Of a stretch of 64,000 nt of DNA, positions 39,901 to 50,199 are shown piece by piece. The notes beneath the pieces are model-generated. The model saw only the letters and a program-made list of their open reading frames with translations, did no database searches and was not told the origin of the DNA. The translations under genes and the position numbers were made by a program. Every line of letters starts with the position of its first letter. Position 1 is the first letter of the stretch. Origin of the DNA: Lottia gigantea (Eukaryota; Mollusca; Gastropoda; Lottiidae). The stretch is from positions 2,415,975 to 2,479,974 of the forward strand of contig NW_008709715.1 in the NCBI RefSeq assembly GCF_000327385.1, read 5' to 3'.

Positions 39901-42517
39901 AATACTTCCTTTTTCCTTGCCTTCTTTAGGATTTTGCCTTTTTAAATGATCACTGTACATAAGTCTGTTTAGTCTTTAACATTATTAAAATATTTATATG
40001 TTTATCTGTAATTTGTAGACATTAATAGGACATCATGGACCTGTAGTTGATATCAAGTTTGATAGGTGGCATATAGTATCTGGTAGTAGAGATGGTTATG
40101 TATTAGCATGGAGTTCATTAGGTGATCATTCTAGATGTCTCACAGCTCTACGTCATCCCAAGTAAGTTCTTGAAATATCTATGGAGATTTCATATTCTTT
40201 AGAAGAGTAAATATCCAGGATATAAATATATTTGTATAGTGTCAGATATGTTATATTGATCAGATTATTTAAAACTCCTTATACTTTTGTCATTGCAATC
40301 TCTATATGGATAGAATAGAATTGCCATTTGCAAGAGAAGAGAAATGCCACTGAAGCCTAATATAAATCTCAATGAAAAAGGTGATGTAATTGTAATCTGA
40401 TGATATTTAACAATGTTTTATTGTATGTTTCAGGGAAGTATTATGTATAGAGTTTATGTATTTAAGAGTTATAACAGGATCAGCAGATGGTAGACTAAGA
40501 ATCTGGAATTTAATAACAGGACAATGTTGTCGTATAATGAGAGGAAATAGCCGTAGTGATCCTATTTTATCTATTATCACTAATGGTGATAGGTAATTAT
40601 TATATTTTATTCAATATCACAATCTCTTCTTCAAGTATTAGCCACTTGTACATATTAAGTATGGCAAAATTACAAATATCAGTTTTTTGTGCGAGGGGAA
40701 CATAGAACCAGTCTAAAGCATTCCTTGTTAATCAAACTAACATAATATGAAAACTGTAAATTCTTTTTTTTTTTTTCACATTTATGCTAACAATTATTTT
40801 ACTTTATATTTGTCAATTTCCTTATATTTGTCCCATTTTCAATTGTTTTCGTTTTTTCAGAATTACTTTGAACACAAGTAGAAATTTACTGGTATTGAAT
40901 TTTGAGAAAGTGGAATGGGATTATACCTTAGAAACAGATGCTGTGCCACCATTAGCTCAATATGGATCTTATTCTGATGCTCCAATAAGACCACAATCAT
41001 ATGCTTATGTTAGAGCTATGAGAATGAAGAAGGCAGGAGCTACTAATTCTAAAATTATTGATCATGACGGGAAACTTAGTCAAAATAATACTTTTACTCA
41101 ACCATGGCTACAGTCTGATTATCCTGCACCACAAATATTACATAGTGCCAAGACATTGAGTGCAAGAAGTTTAGAAAGTGCTAGAAAAATCCAATCCAGT
41201 CGTTCTGGTGAAGCTACTTTTGAAAGTCGTCTGTGGACTGGTGGAACAGAGGGTAAGAAGAGTGATGTTGGTGTTACATGGCATGGTAAAGAGGTTCAGA
41301 TGACATCACCTCCACCGAGTGCCCCTCATTCAGCACCTATCTCTCCAGTTAAACGAACTCGCTCAAGATCTTGCAGTAGACCTAATACTGTTAAATCTCA
41401 ACCATCTTCTGTTAAGATTATGGATCCTCCTGTTCAACAACCAGATGAATTAGAAATCAGAACTCCTATACATATAGAAAGAAGAGTATCATGGGCCTTT
41501 GATAAGCCATTATTGCCTTCGGTCAAAGATATTTCTCTTTCTGAAATGAAGGCCCTGTTGAGGTCTCAAATTAGAATGAAGACTGAGAATATTATTCCTC
41601 CAGATTTTATTTATTTAACTGTCAATTCAATACAGAGAACTATGAGTCATTCAGAAACTAATACCAATACTACTACAAATCTTAAAGAACAGTCCCAACC
41701 AATTTTTATTAAAACCAACAGACCATCTTCATCACCAGGTAAAATAGATCCTAAAACTAAAGTTCCCATTGAAGAATTAGGATTAGAATATCTGAAGGCT
41801 TTTTCTGAAGATGGAGAATCCATGTCTGAAATCTCTGATTTAAAATCCATTAGATCATTGAGAACCAAAGAACCAAGTAAACCATTACCACCTCCAGAAA
41901 AAGAAGTGTATTCAGTAAGATGTGTAGCAACACCAATCAAAACTAAAAAGTCTCAATCACTTCATCCAAAACATATCAAATCAACTCTCCCGCGTGGTAG
42001 AGTTATTCGCCCTTTATCTGCTGCTGTTATGCAGAAATTACCAGTCTCTCCTGAATTTGTTAAAACATTAAGCCAAAGACCAATTACTGCTCCTATGAGG
42101 AGTAGAGCTACCTCATTAGGTTCTATACCACCTTCCATAGCGCCAGCTCTTCCTGGTATGAATTCTGCACGACAAAGAAAACAGGAAATGAAATCACAGA
42201 CCAGTGAAACAGCAAGCATTGTACCAATGTTGATGTATTCACAAGATGTGAAAGATAAAATAGAACAGCTGAAGAAAAAGCGTCAGGGTGAAAACTGTGT
42301 AGCTTCATCATCAGGATCTCCTGCCATTGGTAAAGTTAGTCCCTTTAACGATCCACTTCGTACCAGTGTTAAATTTGAGTTACGTACCAACGAACAAGAA
42401 CAAGAGATCGTGAACATAATCAAGAATAACTATAAAGACAAGAAAGCATCTGATGAAGAAACACAAGAAAAAAGAAAAAGAGCAGCTTGGTTAGCTAAAG
42501 CTAGAAGCAGACCATGA
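33935..42517 (+). CDS. FBXW10: FBXW10, F-box and WD-repeat protein 10
   Basis: Probable substrate receptor of an SCF (SKP1-CUL1-F-box) ubiquitin ligase. Nine coding exons: 33935-34502, 34718-35157, 38279-38517, 38800-39003, 39238-39359, 39594-39742, 40019-40161, 40434-40592, 40861-42517; they join in frame to 1,226 codons plus TGA. The N-terminus has the FBXW10 cysteine-rich block (CESAEKCGNCETCSL) followed by HSQRRFMLGLLRRIHSVDLL and YWTKANFAMNILQLC. The F-box starts near residue 277 (YKDFIRSLPVHLAKYILSFL). WD40 repeats run from about 400 to 690, with GSYDTSIRLW, GKDGACKIW, GCESGKIRVWNL, GSRDGYVLAW and GSADGRLRIWNL. The last exon encodes about 550 residues of low-complexity tail holding a conserved block, SWAFDKPLLPSVKDISLSEM. 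Vertebrate FBXW10 is about 1,050 residues. The start is the first of two adjacent ATGs, 16 bp after the splice acceptor. Confidence 0.93.
35158..38278 (+). other. FBXW10 intron 2, 3.1 kb, no feature recognised
   Basis: This is the longest intron in the window. It is AT-rich throughout, with a slightly more GC-balanced stretch near 37340-37470. I find no exon consistent with the family between the F-box exon and the exon starting GAAAQCANPVFAN, and no terminal repeats or B-box. Confidence 0.5.
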
Positions 42518-44235
42518 TTGAAAATGTAATCTTGTGACAGCCATTTTGCATGTATTCTTGTTGTTGATTTAGTGTCTGTATTAATCAAGAAATTCTGATA
42601 TTCTGATAAAGGTAATGCCAAGGCTTATCTTCTCATTACGAGCTCAGGCATTTGAGCTGCTCCTAAGAAACTTTTGCCCTCCGACATTGAATATATACGT
42701 TGATAAGAATAATGATCTTGATAAGAATAATGATCGTGTGACAGATATTTTGAATTTGATAATGTCACAGATCCACCCAATTAAGAATTTTTTGCCCAAT
42801 TATTTGGATTTTAAAGCACACTTTAGGGAAAATTAAATCACAATAATCAACTTTGTTTGTTTGTTAAGATCTTTTGTAATTATGTTGACACATATTAAAA
42901 TTGTTATATTATCTGTTCAAAATGTTAGAGTTTTTCATTTGTTATGACTTGCACCTTTGAAAGTTTTTCTCATTATTTGACATTTTTGTATCAAACCGTT
43001 GATAAGACATTAAGTTGAATTAGTTCTCCATGCATTCCATTTACCTCAAAAAAAATTCATTTGATTTTTTTATACTGGTAGATGATGCATTCTCAGACCC
43101 AAACTGATATATTTGAAAGCAAAAATGGGAAATCTGTGGTCATTATACCTTATAATAAAACAAATGAAGGTTTGAATAAAGAAAGAAGATTATTATATCT
43201 CCAAGAAAATATGTGCTTTTATGCAGAGCAGTAACATTCTTATATTTTCTTATTTTACGTATCTAGCATTTATTAAAGATCTGTGATATTTAATATTATT
43301 TATATATTTAATAAAATAACTTTTTATCTCAAACATATGACTTTTATCTTTAACAATTGACATAAAATGTCTCCAAGCTTGCATATTATAAGTTATAAGA
43401 GTGCTTCAAGAGAAGGATAGCTTTAAGCTTGTGGTACACTTTCGCAGCATCAGCTATATAGAGTTTGGTGATAGTACAATACATCATCTATCTTTATGAT
43501 TTACTACAGACATCATCTATATATAGTTTGTCTGTGATAGTACAATACATCATCTATCTTTATGATTTACTACAGACATCATCTATATAGAGTTTGTCTG
43601 TGATTACAATACGTCATCTATCTTTATGATATACTACAGTTTGGATTTTTTTTTTTTTGGTAATCAAAGATCCAACATTGGGTCTAATGAAACAAGGGTA
43701 TTATGCTCATGCACATTAAATGGTATCCCTTTTCTCGAGAACTGGGGCTTTTTTGTCAAGAATGGTTCACCATTTTATAATTTGTGGTAGATAACCAGGG
43801 TAAAAAGTGCTCGAAGTCTGACTAGAAGTATGCCTCAGTCGGCTGATTTAGCAGAACTAACGTAATAGATATCAACTGAACAGCAGTCAGAGATTACGAC
43901 ATTAAGTACTCATTAACACCAATCAGTATAGAAAGCGGTAACCTGGCTTGAACCCTGATTTTAATCAATAGTTAATCTCTACTCAACTACTAGTATAATA
44001 CTAAATCACACCTCGCTCTTTCGACACATTCTGATAACAGCTCTGACTCGAAGATAGAGCAGCAAATTTCAAGGTAGGAAATAAGACGCTTTCTTCTAAG
44101 GGACTAAATTTCCTGGTTAAAATTACAAAGAAAGAATCGGTTTTCAGTTCATTCATTTTATGTTCAACTTTGTAAACCACGAACAATTGAATGCTGTTCA
44201 GTTTTTTAATGGTAAAAACCTTTTCACATTTAGAA
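42518..44235 (+). other. FBXW10 3' UTR and intergenic space before the TRAF6-like gene
   Basis: Candidate polyadenylation signals AATAAA lie at 43154-43159, 43175-43180 and 43310-43315. A direct duplication of TTGATAAGAATAATGATC occurs near 42699-42734. A 65-bp tandem array follows (own entry). A tRNA-like B-box (minus strand, GGGTTCAAGCC) lies near 43945-43960. An acceptor-like TTTTCACATTTAG just before the TRAF6-like ATG suggests that gene has an untranslated first exon upstream. Confidence 0.45.
43446..43640. repeat. Three-copy tandem repeat, period about 65 bp
   Basis: The unit contains ACATCATCTATATATAGTTT, TGTGATAGTACAATACATCA and CTATCTTTATGATTTACTAC. The string TCTTTATGAT recurs at 43491, 43557 and 43621. 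Copies differ by a few substitutions and small indels. It lies downstream of the FBXW10 poly(A) candidates. Confidence 0.75.
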
Positions 44236-47174
44236 ATGGCTGAAAATAGAAATCATGGCTATGATGCTATCTTTGAACCTGAAGTTGATAAGAAGTATAC
44301 CTGTCCTGTATGTTTAGCTGTGTTGAGAGATGCTGTACAGACTCATTGCGGTCATAGATTCTGTGAAGTCTGTATTACAAACGTTATAGGGTAAGTAAGT
44401 CTTTTATAATTAATATCCTGTGTCACGATACAATCTGAAATGGGGGTTAACATCCAATTTTCAATATCTAATAGGGATAATGATGTAGGTGCTTTAATCA
44501 ATGTGCTGAGCCACGATACAATCTGAAATGGAGGTTAACATCCCATTTTCAATATCTAATTGGATAATGATGTAGATTCCATAATCATCGTCCCGAGCAA
44601 CGATACATCTGAAATAGAGAAATACAGTCCATTTTCTGAATCTAATTAGGATAAAGATGTACAATGCTGGAAATTCGAATATTTCCTACGGTGCACGCAC
44701 AACTATAGCTTATTTCACCAAAAGTGGTTGCGGTAAAGATTGTATTGCACACGATTTTCAAAACATTCGTTTTCCTATTTTATATCCCTTCCAACCTCGA
44801 CATTTATTTTCTAGAACAAGACGAGCTGCAAGATGTCCAGTTGATAACACTTGGTTCTACTGTGATGGTCAGGTAATTATGAAATTAGAATATTATTGGA
44901 TGATGGTAAATGAAGATAGGCAATCAGTCTTCCACCCAGTTTTCAACCAGTTTACAGAATTGAATCCCGATTCCAGTTCAATTTAAAGCGAGCACAAGCT
45001 TTCGAAAGGAAACCACTGAACTGATCGTTAGAAGATAAATAAAGAAAACATAGGCACTATAACAGTCTCAAATTATAACTGATCATTTCTGTATTTCAGC
45101 TGTTTGAAGATATAGCAATAAGAAGAGAAATTCTGTCTTTCGCAGTGAAATGTTACTATTTCAATGAAGGATGTGAGTGGAAAGGTGAACTAAGAGACTA
45201 TGAGGTTAGTATCTGTTCTGTAATTTGCCGAGTCGACTGTTGCGAGACCATTTTGACGATGAACAAAGCGTGCTATAAATATGTCAAAACCTCAGATGTA
45301 TCACCTTAATTAACCATATCTTAAAAATGACTTCAACTATGATCAGTTGTTTTGGCTGAACATTGTACAAATAATAATTAAAACAATCACCAAAGGTACG
45401 CAGCATTCATAACATTATGGCAAATTATGGTTAATTTCAGGAACATATTGAAGAATGTATATATCGACCAGTAGAATGTACACATCAATGTGGAGCTTCG
45501 GTACTATATTTAAATCTATCTGAACATCTTGATATTTGTCCAAGAAGACCAACTATTTGTGCTCATTGTCAAGAGAACATCATACATGTTGATATGACGG
45601 TAAACATCTTTATTTACCATTTCTTATTACGAGATACATATCTGTGGTATTTAAGCAAAATCCAGCCCTGCATGCCTAATGTTTAGTGAGCCAAACACTC
45701 ACCACACCCTTAAGAGCTGAAACCAATAGTGAAGATCATTTGGGGTGTTCAGTTCCAGTAACGAGATAAAGAAACTGCCAATTACAAGAGCATAGCCTTT
45801 AGATTTACCATTTGCAGTGACTGTAATGCTAAACTTGATTACGCTTTACGTATTCCGTGAGCGTGTCATTTGATATATCCCTGACTGTATCTAAGTTTTT
45901 AAACTGGATCACCACTGATCTAAAAACTTGTCTTTTACAGAAGCATCAGTTACTATTTTGTCAGAAGTTTCCAGTAAGCTGTACTCTTTGTGGTAAAACT
46001 GGTATTCTACGTGAGAACATACCAACACATGTCGATACTAAAACAGGAGATTGTCCCAATACAACCATATTGTGTTGTTTCCAATCTGTGGGCTGTCATT
46101 TCATGGTAAGGGTAGATTGTTTTCGGATATTGATTGAAACAGATAATTCCCACATTTTCTCACCATCAAGGATGAAAGTTTGAGAACTGGAATCGCGAAA
46201 GCGATTCATAAACGAATGGCAATTTACCGTTTGACCAGATTAGTCCTATATAGCTGTATAGATCTATATGCTGAAAACACACTAAAACATTTACATTTTT
46301 TTTAAATCTAGGATCGTCGTGGATTAATGAGTAACCATTATAGTGAGAACATGGAGGAACATCTCTCATTAATATTATCAAGTGGTATGGAAATGTATAA
46401 ACAGATGGCAGGAGGCAGGAGAGAAATTGCCAAATTACGTGAAGAAATGGAACCATTACAAATGTAAATTCTTTCTTTAAATTTTCTTAGATGTAATTTT
46501 TTGAGTATATCATTTTTGAGCAATTGTATCTTGTATTAGAATCGGATACCATTCTTGAATCACTGTCTTCGTACCGATTATCGCAATATCAACCATATAA
46601 CAGATTTTGTACACCAAGCTCTTGATAGACCTGATGTGTCATTGAATGTAATGGAGTTCTTTTTTTTTCTATTTTCAGCCTTGTGCTCTCTCAGAAGTAT
46701 AAATTAGAAGAACAAAGTCAATATTTAAATAGTTCGAGGAATGAGAATAGAAGAGGATGTGTTCACTGGACAATACCAGAATCAGATTCTGATGAGGACA
46801 TCACATCACCGTTTGTCTATACCAGTACTCCTGGTTATAAGATTAACTTCGCCTTATCCTTCAATGCACAATCTTTAGGCTTCAATTCATCTCATACCTA
46901 TCTTATTGCCTATATACACAATAGAGAGGATGAAGAACAAATAGACTTCCCAGTTCAAATTAAATATAAAATCACTCTCTATGATCAACTCAGTCCTAAA
47001 TTTTCCCGAAGTAATTTTACCTCTACTATTGAATGTGATTATGAACGAGTGCCTACCAACCATCTGATATCTTATGAAGTTTGTGGAACTAAGAAATTGT
47101 TACCGACCACCTCATTGTTTTCATCTCATTATAAAAAGAATCGACAAATATTTATGAAAATTGAAGAGTGCTAA
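44236..47174 (+). CDS. TRAF6: TRAF6-like RING / TRAF-type zinc-finger / TRAF-C protein
   Basis: Likely E3 ubiquitin ligase and adaptor acting downstream of Toll/IL-1-type receptors. Seven coding exons: 44236-44390, 44815-44872, 45100-45204, 45441-45599, 45941-46105, 46312-46463, 46679-47174; 429 codons plus TAA. The RING has C23, C26, C38, H40, C43, C46, C59 and D62; the final aspartate (RCPVDN) and the lead-in FEPEVDKKYTCPVC are TRAF6 hallmarks. A series of TRAF-type zinc fingers follows (about 85-235). The coiled coil is short (about 245-285), and a divergent TRAF-C/MATH domain spans about 292-429 (VHWTIPE, TSTPGYKINFALSF, YKITLYDQL, IFMKIEEC). Vertebrate TRAF6 is about 520 residues, so this copy is compact. 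The ATG at 44236 gives the family-like start; two upstream in-frame ATGs (44191, 44209) sit before a splice-acceptor-like site and are less likely. Orthology to TRAF6 rather than a lineage-specific TRAF is not certain. Confidence 0.86.
44420..44668. repeat. Three-copy tandem repeat, period about 88 bp, in TRAF6-like intron 1
   Basis: Repeated landmarks are CACGATACAATCTGAAATG, GGTTAACATCC, TTTTCAATATCTAAT and GATAATGATGTAG. CGATACA recurs about every 87-88 bp starting near 44426, 44514 and 44601. The first two copies are close to each other; the third is more diverged. The array fills more than half of the 424-bp intron. Confidence 0.75.
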
Positions 47175-47569
47175 TATCATACATGCATCAAAGTTATTTT
47201 TCCATACTTAAACTATACAATGTGCCAATTGTCAATGCAGTTTTCATACCAAAACCCACATCTACATCAATTGCTCATTATTTGAGAGTTTTCACTTTCA
47301 TCAGCTCACAAATACTCTGAACCTTAAGAAGCCAAATGAATACCGATTATTTGTATTTTCATTTTAGTTTTTTCACCTGTATGTTAAATTTGTTTGCACT
47401 TGGAGTTGAATATTAAAGTTTCCTTTTTAATGAGTTTATGTGACCCATTTTCTCATATCCAGCTCACTGTTTAAATCTCAGTAAATAAATCCTGAGATAA
47501 ACTTATCTTATGAGTATCCTATACACTGGGAATTTTATCCCATTAAATAAAAGCATCCTACTTCTCTGC

Positions 47570-47837
47570 ACCATGTAGGCTAATGAAGACTGGCAACGCC
47601 GTGCAATGGGGAAATTTTGCCAGGACTGTCATTTGCCTGCTCTTTTTCGATTTCGAGGTATAATCTGTAGCACATGGGACCTTGATCTATTGTCCCATCA
47701 GAATAACTAGACGCTTTATACATCACTGACATGGGGGAAGCCGGATTGTAAAAGGCATCTCGATCTATGCTGGAATTGAACCCTGGTACTTCAGGTTAGC
47801 GTGCGAGAGTCTAACTCACTGAGCCACCACAGCTCCC
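47570..47837 (-). mobile_element. tRNA-derived SINE
   Basis: On the minus strand the head begins near 47837 with GAGCTGTGG. An A-box-like TGGCTCAGTGAGTTAGA (47810-47826) follows, then a canonical B-box, GGGTTCAATTCC (47772-47783). The body continues left for about 200 bp. A more decayed relative sits at 53570-53745: both share TTAGCGNGCNAG-type sequence in the head and a CCCATCA(G)AATA block and a CATCACTGCA/GAGGGAAACC-like block in the body. No intact tRNA stem is present, so it is a SINE, not a tRNA gene. Confidence 0.7.
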
Positions 47838-48400
47838 TATCCCATTTGTATATAATGGATATTGCCAGTAATAAGATAAATTTAGATTTTGCATGGCATA
47901 GTCTAATTTCAAAAGACAATTCTTACTACTGCTTGACATTAAAGCAAAACACACTTTATGGTGTAAATTAAAATATATTTCTTGATTTCTAATTGTGATT
48001 GAACATCCACATATAATATACATAAATAATCATACAAGAAATATATACAAAATGTCAACAAATATCACAGATAATGTATTGGCTAATGTTGAAAACTAAT
48101 AATAAATTTTTCAGTGACCTAACCAGATGCATAGATTCGGAAAGTTCAGGACAAATGTTCCATTCCTTAGACTCTACAAATGGTGTCCGAAAAAATATTT
48201 TTTCTAATGATCAAACTTGCTGAGGACTGTTTGGTTTTATTGATTCCTTTTAAACAAAGACAATTTTAGATAAGAAAGATAAGAATGAATAAACAATAAA
48301 GGAATTCTTTATCCTAAAACATACTGTTTCTTTTCATAAAGAACAGATGTTAGTAAATCTCATTACAGATTTAAATTGTTCTGTTATATTACATGAATAA

Positions 48401-48419
48401 TTATATATATATATATATA
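48401..48419. repeat. AT dinucleotide microsatellite
   Basis: About nine TA units in a row, followed by an interrupted ATATATACA copy. It is in the convergent intergenic region. Confidence 0.8.
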
Positions 48420-50199
48420 CAATATATACAATGGAAGAACAATAAAAGCACCAATAAATAGGTTTATCAAAACATATAATATAACTTGGTAAAAATATCT
48501 CGTATTCTGGACGGTTTCTAGATATTATGAAACGGTTGCTATTTTAAAGCATGGGCTGATATTTCTTATTGTTGAGCAAATATTTGTGCACATTAAGATC
48601 TTATTCATATATTTTGGATGACACATACACTTCCCAAATTTATGTTTTCATTCTGACCTGAAAGTGCACAAATATTGCTTGACTATGACAAACTTACCAA
48701 TAATGGCAATATCAATGGAAATTCCAAGATCGAAGGACAAAAAATTGTTTAGAACTTCAGTTATCTATGCCACTTCTCAGAATGAGATTTTTATGTCGTG
48801 GGGATAGCTGAAATTGATCAACTGGTAAAGCAAATCCTTTTACAAGGACATGATATAAAGAAATTTTCATTGTCGTTGAACTCTGATTTGATTGTGATCA
48901 TCTAATATAAGTCTTGGTGTTGTTTTAATGTGAGGTTTTGTAGGTGTTGATGATAAAGGTTCTATTGAGGTATTACTGTCATCAAGTTAAGGTTCTCATT
49001 CTTTCAAATTACACAGTGTGTTTAGCTAGAGTCATGCATAATAAACTACAATAAACCAGAAAAATGCATACATGATCACAATATTAAAGGAATCAAACAA
49101 TAGAAACCATGTATAAGATTGTTAGCAAGCTTGTTCTAGATCTGATACATTTTGATTTAAAGTGTGAAACAGAAAATAATATACAAAGGGATATCAAAAT
49201 GTTTAGAGCATCACAAATAACAACTTTTCAAATTAGATCATCTCTTAACTGTGTAATCTCTTTAATAATAACATGTCTGACTCCAAAAAAATCCAAATGA
49301 ATGACCAGATTATAATGTCATGTCCAACCTTCTGGAACACAAAAAGGTTCACCAATTCTAGAGGGTCCACATAGCTGATTTGAATATTTTCACTTTTAGC
49401 TTTGATCTAAGAGAGGTTGATTTTGAAGAGTGATTTTGTTTTTTGATTCTATTAAAGCGGTAGGTTTATAACTTTTGATATCCCAGGAAAAACAACAATA
49501 CATGTATATATTACTAATTAAATATAAAGTCGATAAAGCTAGATGGAAGATTGATGAAAACGTGTTAAATGCAGTCAGACAATAATAGGAGAACATTGAA
49601 CATTAATAAATGTAAAGCTACTACAAGAAAAAAAAAAAAAAAAGATAGATTTACAAACTACATATATTGATACACCTGATATACTTAGAACTAAATTAAA
49701 CACTACACACATTCAAATTCTACAAGTTGAGCCAAAGTCAAAACATAAAGTCAAAAATGCACAGGAGGGTTTTGCCTTGACTTGAGAAACAAAACCATGA
49801 AAAATTCCAAGTCTTTCTTGCAAAACATTATTATCCCTCAGAATTATTTGGGGTTTTAAACCATTTCTTCCACATCTATTGTGAATTGAATCTCCTTTAT
49901 TTTGGTTTCAGACAAATAAATTTATAATCAAAATTTTGGAAGGGATTGAAAGTGTACATGAAAAAGAAATGAGGACTTAACATTATTAGATTCATAATTT
50001 AATCCAATGAGGTTATTTAACGTTATCAAGATTTAGCTGAATGCTAAAATTTCTACAAAAAGAACTATAACACCACAACTAATTTACAACATGTTCTAAA
50101 ATATTAATTTGTCAATCTATAAAGCACTAAAGAGTAGTTGTATAAATATTAGTCTAGAAAGAGACAACTATAAACATGCTATACACTATGTTACTATAT

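Larger units (their letters stand above)
47175..50199. other. Convergent intergenic region between the TRAF6-like gene and CEP164
   Basis: Holds the TRAF6-like 3' UTR (candidate signals ATTAAA 47412-47417, AATAAA 47484-47489), a SINE copy (own entry), an AT dinucleotide run at 48401-48419, a 16-A run near 49628-49643, and the CEP164 3' UTR on the minus strand (AATAAA on that strand at 49896-49901, about 300 bp past the stop). No coding exon is supported between the two stops. Confidence 0.55.

Noticed and set aside
41647-42311. Open frames antisense to the FBXW10 tail exon
   Set aside because: These are shadows of a long low-complexity coding exon, with no splice context or recognisable product.
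42615-42836. 73-codon open frame after the FBXW10 stop
   Set aside because: It lies in the probable 3' UTR and contains an 18-bp direct duplication. It has no recognisable domain and no support as a separate gene.
43446-44668. CRISPR-like spaced repeats
   Set aside because: The arrays are contiguous tandem units of 65 and 88 bp with no unique spacers, in a eukaryotic genome.
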